DNA from: Nematopogon swammerdamellus
Lineage: Eukaryota; Arthropoda; Insecta; Lepidoptera; Adelidae
Reading direction: 5' to 3'
Assembly: GCA_946902875.1 (NCBI GenBank)
Contig: OX336343.1
Span: 8,669,754 to 8,733,753, forward strand
DNA length: 64,000 bases
Position 1 is the first letter of the stretch, and every line of letters begins with the position of its first letter. The notes beneath the pieces are model-generated. The model was not told the origin of the DNA. It saw nothing but the letters and a program-made list of their open reading frames with translations, and made no database searches. Both the position numbers and the translations under genes were made by a program. This document shows, piece after piece, positions 1 to 9,400 of this stretch.

Positions 1-84
1 TTCTGTCACTTTTATTTTATTTTATAGTGTTTGGAAACTTCTCATTTTTCCTACAAGCTTTTATATAAATTCACTTGATAGTAT

Positions 85-305
85 GGGTCAAATCTTACAA
101 CAGAATTTTATACCAGTTTCACTAAACCATTGAGCTGAAATTTTGTTCAGACTTATTTGAACATGACTTTCGCCTTGTCCAAATTCATCCCGAGGCCGAC
201 TCGGTGGAAGGCGACATTCATTCAGGCCGTTTAGCATGTCATTCAGCTCCTCCAGCGATTCGCCTATCACGACTATGTTGTTTGCGAAGCGAAGGTGTGA
301 AATTA
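85..305 (-). pseudogene. RTE-type LINE reverse transcriptase fragment
   Basis: The minus strand reads LRFANNIVVIGESLEELNDM and then a run matching the 'LN..S..VGL.MN..KTKVM' part of RTE reverse transcriptases, but in a shifted frame. The catalytic FADD box has become FANN, so both catalytic aspartates are lost. Only about 200 bp remain. The 3' ends at 10203-10440 and 26478-26757 may come from the same family. Confidence 0.7.
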
Positions 306-444
306 ATGATTACATTATGATTACACGGCCATTATTGATTACAAAGTAGGTGGGTTACCTACCTAGTATAAGGTGATTTTTTTAAATTATAAATTTAAGG
401 AACCGCCAACACCTTAAACAGTGAAAAAGTATTTATTTTTATTT

Positions 445-535
445 AATTAAAGGCGTCGGGGGAGCGCTAAGTAAATAACCGCTCAGCTCTGAGTTTTTAT
501 TTTGTATTTACTTAGCGGTCTCCCGACGCCTGTAA
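445..535. repeat. Small inverted-repeat element
   Basis: Arms AGGCGTCGGGGGAGCGCTAA near 450 and TTAGCGGTCTCCCGACGCCT near 513-532 form a hairpin with a spacer of about 40 bases. It looks like a short MITE or foldback relic. Nothing else is recognised between 300 and 640. Confidence 0.6.
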
Positions 536-639
536 GTAACTAAACGGAAATTATTTTTTACTTTTTAAGATGTCGGTTTTTTTTTTAATTTTGTAATGTG
601 AATTTTATTTCAAGCTTTTTAAGAGACATACAAGGAAGG

Positions 640-880
640 TGTGGATCTAAGCTTACGATGGCTTCACCGAACATATCCGGGCCCATCGGCAGTAGAGGAG
701 GGTATTAATCGAGGTCAGGACTAGCGAGTGGCCACTCTAAATTTCCCGCGCATGCTTCACGTTTCGGCTCGCTTCAAGCCCTCGTCAGCTAGTCTGCGTT
801 GACTAGGACGCGGGGAAACCACCAGTCCCGCTCTCGACCTCCCTCTCTCTACCTATCCATATTCTGTAGGATGCTTTTTA
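640..880. repeat. Dispersed repeat (copy 1 of a family)
   Basis: Shares GGCAGTAGAGGAGGGT and GACTAGCGAGTGGCCACT with 7690-7800. Its second half (TTCGGCT, then CTCTCTCTAC and ATTCTGTA) resembles 21590-21690 and 28670-28800. No coding potential. It lies before the first visible CCDC40-like exon. Confidence 0.6.
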
Positions 881-1091
881 TTAGTATTACAGACGACGTA
901 GCTAAAAACTATCCCGGTTAAACCAGCTTTCTAATAAAAAAACGCATCCAAATCGGTCCATCTGTTTGGGAGCTACGATGCCACAGAGTCGGGAGTTAAA
1001 AAATAAGGTCTGCTAAACCGTAAGCCAGTCTTACGGGCTTACGTAAGACTAGATCCAGATTGATGGTAGGTAAATGCTCTGTTTGGCTCAG

Positions 1092-4000
1092 TGCAAGTCT
1101 CCGCAAGAGCTGCGCGTGGAGGAGCTGGAGCGGCAGATCGCGGAGCTGCGCACGCGCACCGAGACGCTGCAGCAGGACTGGCTGCGGGTGCAGGGCCACG
1201 TGGTGCGCCTCACGCAGCAGCACCAGCGCCAGCTCGCCGACATCTCACTCATACAGAAACGTCTGTTTCACTTTCTTTCGGTTGATTTATAAGTCTTTAG
1301 TTAGCAGGTACCTACTTTACTTGGGTGGATCAACTTTTTCTTGTTTTTGGTATCTGTCTGAAAAAAGGATATTGCCTTGATAAATTCACCTTATTGTAGT
1401 TAATAGTTACAACAACTCTAAGATAAGTAATTGATCAATAAGAAAGAAGCTGCACAAACAATTTTGAGTATTTTTTTTTTAATATTGGTAACCCTGAGGA
1501 CAATCCCTCTTTTCCATACAAAACTGGGGAAAAAATTGTCCCCTGGGTCACCCCTAAAAATTTGGTGGATTTTTTATGTTCAATAGTTCTCTACTTTTTT
1601 TTCAATTGTTTAAAAACCTAAGTATATACTTATTGATTTTCAACTAATTAATAAATTGCAATTAACCTTTTTTTTTTATTTGACTTTGCAGCTGGTTTTT
1701 ACGTTACAAGAAAAAGTTGATCCACCCACTTATGACTAGGTAGCTGTGCCCGTTTGGTATATGCGCAAATATTTGGTATATGACTGAAAAAATATTGCTT
1801 GGATTTTCTCCAACTTGATTAGGTACATCCGTCTGAGCATCCTAACTCTTATGAAGAATGGTGTGATTCATTCTGTAAGTAATACTGCTGCACACACTTC
1901 AATATAGGGGTGGGTTGAAATTGTGACACGTGCCTATATTCGTCCGCATTGCAGAGATCCAGATATGCGACAACGCGCTGGCGCGACTAGAAGCGGACGC
2001 GGAGACGACGCGCGCGGCGCACGAGGCTGTGGAGCGGTCGCTGCGCGCGCTGCGCGGACGCCTCGAGGTGTTGGAGCGGGCGCGCCGCGACCACGAGGAC
2101 AGCAATCAAGACAAGCGCAGAACCAACCTGGCACTCACGCACGAGTACACGGCTAGCTTGAAGGTACCTACCTCAGCCGGTCAGTCGGTGTGAGTCGATG
2201 CTGGGCATTCGCTTCTCTAATCTTCCTCTAGTGCTGAAGGTACATATTTGAAAACAAACTGCAGGTTGGTGAAATGGAATCTCTTACAAAGGCCTCCTTT
2301 TTTTTTTATGTAATCCTGTATGGGTGGCTGAGTCGGATGGGCCAAAGCACATGCTCCGACCAGCCAATATCACCTCCGAGAAGGTAGGTGCCATACGGGA
2401 GACTTCCCTATATTCCCTATATCTGAATCGAACAGATCAGATGTACGGTGACTTAAGCTGGCGATCCAAATTGGTCGTATTGCTGCCAATATCTTGAGGT
2501 CATAAAACATTGAACCAAGTCCGCGCGTGTTGGAGCTAGTTCCGAAAGATATATTTTCGACATAATGATTTAATTGCTCCTAGTACCACTGAAGAACAAG
2601 AAAAGTTGCCTCTAAAGAGAGGATTTAGTGTCAAGCTGAACGTAACTACAAAATAAATGTTACAATGTTACTAAAATTCTCAGGATTCTGAGGCTGAATT
2701 AATTCAACTGGAAGAGGATATTGCGAATCTGGAGAACGAGAAAGCAAATCTCTCAGCTGAGTTGGACAAGGTGCAGAGGGAAGCCCTCGTTTGGCAGCGC
2801 AAGGTTAGTATTACAAACTACATAATGTGGAATGTTGTATACCCAACGATCACACTGATGCTTCCTCTCATAACTCTGATTACCATATAAAAATCCTTGT
2901 GATAACCACTACCATTGTTATTGTTCAGGGTATACTAGCGGTCGATCTCAAGAAGAGCATACAGGCCGCCAAGTCAGATGAGGGCGAAATGTTCAAGATG
3001 AGATCGGAGATTCACAAAATGACGGTAAGAAGCTATACAACACTGTTTATACTGTGATGTCCGCCAATTACACAATTTTCCTGTCTACCTAAGTGCAATG
3101 CCAGTAGGTACTTCTTTTGTGTTCGTGCCTCGTTTTTATACGAAGCGCGACATTGGGCACCCTTCAACCCATTCATAAAAAAGTGCAAACGGTGCCCATG
3201 GGCATTCATTCTGTTTTCGGGGTTTGCAAATGGCATGCCACCCCAACAGAACCTATTGACCCTATTGAAAGGCTGTACTTGGGGTGAAATACATAAGCTA
3301 TTGTACTTCTTATGGGCATTCAATGTCTCAACCTGGTAGGTTCGACGCGAGCAACTGAAGCGTATCGGCGAGAAGCTAGCAACAGACCTCGCCCTGTGCG
3401 TAGTGCGCCGAGATACGGTAACGGAAAAGGTTCGAGCGACGCAGGCGCTGGAGAAACACGGCGCCGCCTCTCATTCTATGGCGCAGTCGCAGTACAAGCA
3501 CAAGCTGAGGCTCGCCAAAGCCGACGTGCAGAGGGTCACTAAGGTACTCTAATAAAGTCCATCACCATCTGATCAGTCTTATATGCAGGTATTCTCCCAG
3601 TTTGATGTCGCGGAGTCTCCAAACTAGAAGCATTTATTGGAAGAGTGTCCTTACACTCTTCCAATAAATTTGGGTTACATTGTTGGGTCCCTTCCAATCT
3701 GTAGTTAGCTATATGTTCTGCGGTTCAGGGTTTTGGGTTCTTTATTCGATATTATGTTTTCTAGATGATGTGAGTGGGTATTCCACGGGGCACATCAGAC
3801 GTAACAGACTGTATGGCATGGGAATTGTTCGCAAGTGACAAGTGAACTCGCAACACAGGATATAGAGTCGACACAAGATCAGTTGGAACAGCTGGTGCGA
3901 GAGCAACAGCGTTTGCAAGAAGACATCTCGGCCGCGACCGATCTCAACAACCAGTTGGAGGAGCGCGTGGCTACTCTGCAGCGCGAGACGCACGAGGCCA

Positions 4001-4776
4001 ATGTCAACAAGCAGTGGGTACGCGTTGCCCTTCTCTTATTCTTGTTTAATAAGCATACTTGTGATTACTTGCAGTTTAACCTATTAGATAAACCGAAACT
4101 GAAAGCAACATTAGAATAGAAACGTTAATTGGATCCTGTTATTAGGTGATGGGGTAAAACGGGCCTGGATTGGTGCAATCGCTCTGAAGCGGCTTTCAAG
4201 ACAGACAGTCCGTTGAAATGGCTCAGAAAATAAGTAGTTGATATTTTCCGTCAGCCAGCTCAGTGTAGCCAGCACAACCAAAGAAAAGCACAAGGGAAGC
4301 GGTAGCATGTAACTAGGTATAGGAAAGAACGTAGTTATAAATGGAATAGGAGCCATGATGTGTACTCGTGACGAAAATGCTGGTGTTTCTTTAGGCAAAG
4401 TGTTTTGTGGTCAGGAAACTAAATAATTCATAAATGATTATTAAATACTTACATAATAATAAAATTGTATTGTTTGTCCTGGTAGTATTTGGAGAGAGTT
4501 GTCCGCAGCCAGCGCCTAGGAGCCGAACTTGCGGAAATAATCAAGAAACAGGTGGTGAAGCTGAACAAATCCGAGTCAGCGATCGCAAGTGAACTCGAAC
4601 AGAGCCGAGCTTTCAACGAGAGTATCCGAGACATCGTCACAACTATCATTAGCGATTACCCTTACATGGAGATCAAGCTCCAGTCTGTGTTGAATACGTT
4701 GAATATACAGGAGCCATGTGATTCGCCAATGATTGATAGCCCCAGTTATGCTTCAGTGACGTGCGAATGTGATTAA
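1092..4776 (+). CDS. CCDC40: CCDC40-like axonemal coiled-coil protein, C-terminal part (7 exons)
   Basis: Exons read as 1092-1260, 1955-2163, 2684-2803, 2929-3024, 3340-3543, 3835-4017 and 4486-4776, stop TAA at 4774-4776. Phases agree at every junction and the total is 424 codons including the stop (423 residues). The product is almost all heptad coiled coil rich in E, Q, K, R and A. The first exon reads LQQDWLRVQGHVVRLTQQ, resembling the conserved 'LQ..WLRLQGH.VKLT' segment of CCDC40; a later block (EMFKMRSEIHKMTVR) also fits. With CCDC39, CCDC40 forms the molecular ruler that sets the 96-nm repeat of cilia and flagella and anchors inner dynein arms and the nexin-dynein regulatory complex; in insects a sperm role is likely. 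Family members are about 900-1,150 residues, so the N-terminal half lies before this window. The acceptor of the 3835 exon ends in AAG and is the weakest boundary. Confidence 0.85.
1322..1730. mobile_element. Inverted-repeat MITE in a CCDC40 intron (GGGTGGATCAAC family)
   Basis: Terminal inverted repeats GGGTGGATCAACTTTTTCTT and AAGAAAAAGTTGATCCACCC bound about 405 bp of AT-rich non-coding DNA. ACTT flanks both ends (1319-1322 and 1728-1731) and may be the target duplication. A shorter relative with the same right end and the internal phrase TTTTTGGTATCTGTCTGAAAA is at 38160-38352. Confidence 0.8.
2300..2470 (-). mobile_element. SINE, family B fragment
   Basis: Begins with a T run (the poly(A) tail on the minus strand), then GGGTGGCTGAGTCGGATGGG and CTCCGACCAGCCAATATCACC, the signature shared with copies near 10850, 50445, 51340, 58030 and 60296. 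Diverged and truncated. Confidence 0.75.
3628..3669. repeat. Perfect short inverted repeat
   Basis: TTTATTGGAAGAGTGT and its reverse complement ACACTCTTCCAATAAA are separated by only a few bases, in the intron between the fifth and sixth CCDC40-like exons. Confidence 0.8.
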
Positions 4777-5576
4777 TTTTGTATAAAATCACATCATGTT
4801 TTGAGTGTGTTTTGGGAATGCTGATTATTAACAAACCGCAAGATGATTGTAGCTTATGTAGCAAATCACATCACGTTTACAGTCCAACTAATGTAGCAAA
4901 GTATGTTTTGAGTGGAAATGTAACAAATCACATCACTTTTTGAGTGCAATAGAGAGAGATAAGTGATAGCAAACCAAACGTTTGAACTAGAAAACGGTGT
5001 AGCGAACCACCTCCTGATTGAATAGGTATATCTGATGTAGCAAGACATGGTGGGTTGCTACCAGAGCTGCGCTTCGTGCGCACGACGTGCGCACGAAGCG
5101 AAGGAACGCGGTCGTCTCGGCCGGCCGAGCACGCCCGCGTTCCTTCGCTTCGTCGAAGCGAAGCTCTGGTTGCTACAGTGTTGAGAAATTATGTAGCAAA
5201 TATCATCACGTTATGAGTGCAGCTGACCACATATTTAAAAGCACCACAGCACAGTGAACCACAGCAGAGTGCAAATTATGTGGCACACAAAGTGTTTGAG
5301 CGGAAATGACATGGCCAGATTATTTGACTGGAAATTATTTTTTAGCAAAATGCATAATATTTTTAATGCAACTGATATAGCAAATTACTGCAAATTTTGG
5401 AGGAGATGATGTTTTATTTTGATATGAGATGCACCAGAGTAGTTTTAATAAGTGTTTTTTTTTCATGTAATTTTGTTTTTACTTATTGTTCATATTTATT
5501 GATGTATTAACAATGGTAAATGTTATTGTATGTTTTATAAAACATGTAGGTAAATTCTTTTTAAATAAATAAAACG
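4777..5576 (+). other. CCDC40-like 3' UTR with degenerate tandem repeats
   Basis: From the stop codon to an AATAAATAAA polyadenylation motif near 5563-5572. Much of 4785-5400 is made of diverged copies of one short unit (GTAGCAAATCACATCACG, then a TTGAGTG-type tail), seen near 4790, 4856, 4915, 5030, 5193 and 5380. A GC-rich palindrome interrupts the array. The transcript end is inferred only from the poly(A) motif. Confidence 0.5.
5054..5176. repeat. GC-rich compound palindrome (cruciform-prone)
   Basis: Two hairpins inside an outer inverted repeat. Outer arms are GTTGCTACCAGAGCT and AGCTCTGGTTGCTAC. The first inner hairpin (5072-5098) has 12-bp arms CTTCGTGCGCAC / GTGCGCACGAAG around a 3-base loop; the second has arms CGAAGGAACGCG / CGCGTTCCTTCG around a CTCGGCCGGCCGAG core. 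It lies in the presumed 3' UTR of the CCDC40-like gene and is far richer in GC than its flanks. Confidence 0.85.
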
Positions 5577-6476
5577 AATCCATTTGAATTCAATAACTTT
5601 CATTTGCATGAACACTGTGAATAATTTGTACCCAATACCATTTCACACACAAGTGTTTGTGCCATTTGGCAATTAACAGATATTGACAAAAACCAACCAA
5701 TTTCATAAAGATAACATGTTTATAAAAAAAAACACTGGTGTTTCACTCTGGTGGTAAATCTGTGTAATAGAATACCTAATAGCTTTTGGTCCCTAACCAC
5801 AACAAAGTTTAATAGCGAGGTACGTAAGAAACCTTTGAATTCTCAATATAAACCAAAAAAATCATTGTAAAAATAACATTTTCTTTATGATAAAACTATT
5901 ATAATCTAACGATCAACTAGATAAAACAAATTTATAAAGGTATTTATAAAGGTATATAAATTTATAAATTTATAAAGGTAGGTAATATATACTTATTATA
6001 ATAAAGCATTCCCTTTGCATTTAACTTCATAAACTTAAAACTTAAATATCTCTTTAAATTCATCAATCATCATAACTTTGTCACTAACTTAATGCACTGT
6101 ACAAGATTATGAATTAAATTTGCATTAATTAATACATTAATTAAATAACAGTTGCATTTCATAAAAAAATATGATAATTTCTTTTTTTAGGTTGCTCTTT
6201 TAAACTTCAGTACTTTTTGGATATGTACCACTAGATCATTGCATTTATTGCACTTTTTGCTTATAAAAACACTTTCACATTGCGCAGTTTCAAAGTTAAA
6301 TTCAGTGCAAAATCAATGCCTACTCAATATTCAACAAAAGTGTTGTTAAAAATGTGTGAACTATTCAAAGTACCTATACAAACACAAGGGGGATATATAA
6401 AAATATATTTAAACATTTCAACATCACATCAAATCCTCTAACACTATGAACGTGAGAAGAACTCACCCAATGCGGG

Positions 6477-9400
6477 CTAGCTCTGCACTGGAACGGAGGG
6501 CAGTGACTTGTGATGTGCGGTGCGCTGGTGTCGGTTGCGGTGGTCCGAGCGTCCAAACTTAGCGTCGCAGTAACCGCAAGCGTAACGTCTCTCCTTCGTG
6601 TGCGACACCATGTGCACACTCAGAGCTCTGTAATGTACAGATAGATTTATTAGCTACGCGACCATAGGGGAGATTTCTGTGTCCTGTGTTGTTTACTCTA
6701 CCTACCGCAAAGCAAACAAACATGACTTCTGCAAACATTTTCCAAAGCCACAAAAGTTCAACCTGCAGTCCCTCAAGCTTAACATATAAACAGGCTGGAC
6801 AGCCTTGTATAGTCCACCGGTCTGCTGACAGGCTACAGTTTGATAGTTGTTTGATAGTTGTAAGCTGACTCACTATTGTCTGTTGAAATTTACAAGTTTC
6901 TACATTTTGGGAAATAACACCACCATCAAATTTTTTTTTACTAAATTTTATCATATAGATACAGGTCTATATTCAGACGTGCTGCAGGCTGCTGCTGCAG
7001 CGGAACTTCTTCCCGCACACGCTGCATGCTAGCAACAGGTAATGTAGAAGAAAGTATTACCCGGCGTTGTAAAAGGCCATGTCGCACACGGTGCAAGCGT
7101 GGTCGCGGAGGCCGCTGTGCCGCTTGAGGTGTACATGCAGGCTGCTGCTGCAGCAGAACTTCTTTCCGCACACGCTGCACGCTAGTAACAGGTATTGTGG
7201 AAGAAAGTATTACCCGGCGTTGTAAAAGGTCATTTCGCACACGGTGCAGGGGTGGTCGCGGAAGCCACTGTGCCGCTTGAGGTGTACATGCAGGCTGCTG
7301 CTGCAGCGGAACTTCTTCCCGCACTCGTTGCACTCCAGCGGACGCTCGTTCGTGTGAAGCCTGCCAGTTACACACATAATACACATCATGCTGAATACAC
7401 ACAACGTGCAACAGTTTACATGGAAGCATCACATACACTGCTCAGTACTTACCTCAGGTGCATAATTAGGTGATACTTCTTGAAGAATCCTTTGGAGCAG
7501 TATTGACACAAATGTGATTTTTCACCATCATGGATTCTCCTCCTAAAAATTTTAAAATGCATTACATATTGGATAGAAATCGTTAAAACAATTAATTGAG
7601 AACATATGCCAGATTCAGGTTTAGCTGTTTTTGTAAGCTCACAGTTACATGCAGATGTTGCCTTTTATAATAGTAACTAGAAGAGATCTATACTGAAAGT
7701 GTCGATCTGAGCTTGTGACGGCTTCACCAAACATATCCGGGTCTATTGGCAGTAGAGGAGGGTGTCAAAGAGGTCGGGACTAGCGAGTGGCCACTAAAAA
7801 AACATTTCACGAATAAAATATAGGAAATGATGAAACGTATGTGCAGACTGACTTGTGATTGAGCATAGTGATCTTGAGTCGGAAGAGATCTCCGCAGTCG
7901 GGGCACTCGTGCTGCTTGAGGCTCGTGTGGGCGGTCATGTGCTGGTCGAGGGTGGACTGGCTCGCGAACCGGCGGCCGCACACGATGCACAGCATCGGCA
8001 GCTTCTCCGGGTTGTGGATCATCATGTCGTGCTGCCGCAGGTCGCACACCGCTGATGCACAATTTAAATCTTAAGTTTCCAATGATATTTTAAGAAAGAT
8101 ACGTTGTCTATACGACATTTGGTGCTCACACACGGCACGAACTTGAAACGTTGACAGAAAGAAGTGTAAAGTGATGCGCCGACACGAATAGTCTTATTCC
8201 TATGATCTTTATTTCACTTTTTTTTTAATTTCATATTAATTTTACATATCACCTATACTAAAAAGTAATAAAAATATACAAAATTTATACAAAAATTAAA
8301 TAAAAAACGGTAATACCGCCGGCGGCGGAAGACAACCTCCAAGCACGCCGGCGGGTGCAGACCGTGGCTACGGAGCTCTCCGAGACGACGCGAGACTAGC
8401 TACGAGCGATAGGTGGTGGTACTAGACACGTAGGCCAACACCACCCCCATCTCGGAGAGCTCCGTATCCGCCGGACTGCACGGCGACGTCACGGAGATCT
8501 TCGATCCTTCTTCGGCCTCGTACGTGCGTCGCCGTCGCGCACTGTACCACCCGGCAGCGAGGACTGAAGACGGGGCGCGAGGCCCCGATAGCCCCAAGCC
8601 GGTCGGGTGGTAGACGTCGTCGTCCCGCCGTTGGTGGTGTGACGGGAGCGCGTCGTTGGTTCGCCGTCTTCGCCGGCAAACGCGGGCGATGGAGCGACGA
8701 ACCGTGGTGGAAGGGGTGCGCCGTCGTGGAAGAAGTGGCAGCTCTATGTAACTGGACCCGGGGACTTATTCCAATTATTAAGGGAGGGAATTCAAGTTAT
8801 GTCGCAGTTGGTATAACTGATAACTACTTAGGAAGGACGACGCACGTCTGAACATGCGCGTCGTTGGTGCGAGACTGACTTCTAGCACGACAATTGTCTT
8901 GGTATTAATGTGCCGCTTTGGGAGCTCGTAGATAACCTATCTACCTCCTTTTTGTTAACATATAATATCATTGTTAGTGTCATTAAATAACTTATTTGTG
9001 AAGGATCATCATCATTCTATATGACATAACCGAAGGCATGATTACACATTTTCAGATAACATCAAGAATTCTGACAATATTTTCCATTACTTTAGGAGAT
9101 ATCATGACAATAAAAAAATACCCTGCGAAGTTTATTGCCAGTTCTTCTTCGTGGGTGTAATCGAACTGGATAGAACAAATCGTGACAAGTTCGACTGCAG
9201 TCTTAGTGTCATAAAAATAAACATTAACAACAATAGAGATGGAGTGACAGATACAGTGCCATCTATGAGTGCCACATTGATTTTGGTCGCTAATGTTAGA
9301 TGGCACTGCTTACTCTCTTTAGATTTATACCTACATACATCTGTGGAATCTAATTCATTTTATGTTATTTTGCGTAACTGACCATTTACGTGGTAATACG

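Noticed and set aside
7066..7213. Second zinc-finger exon copy as a normal constitutive exon
   Set aside because: Its only phase-compatible acceptor removes the first cysteine of the finger, and splicing directly to the last exon gives a perfect finger 8.
8400..8851. A gene overlapping the zinc-finger intron on the plus strand (8639-8851)
   Set aside because: No splice partners and no recognisable domain; the minus-strand reading of the same block is the more orderly one.
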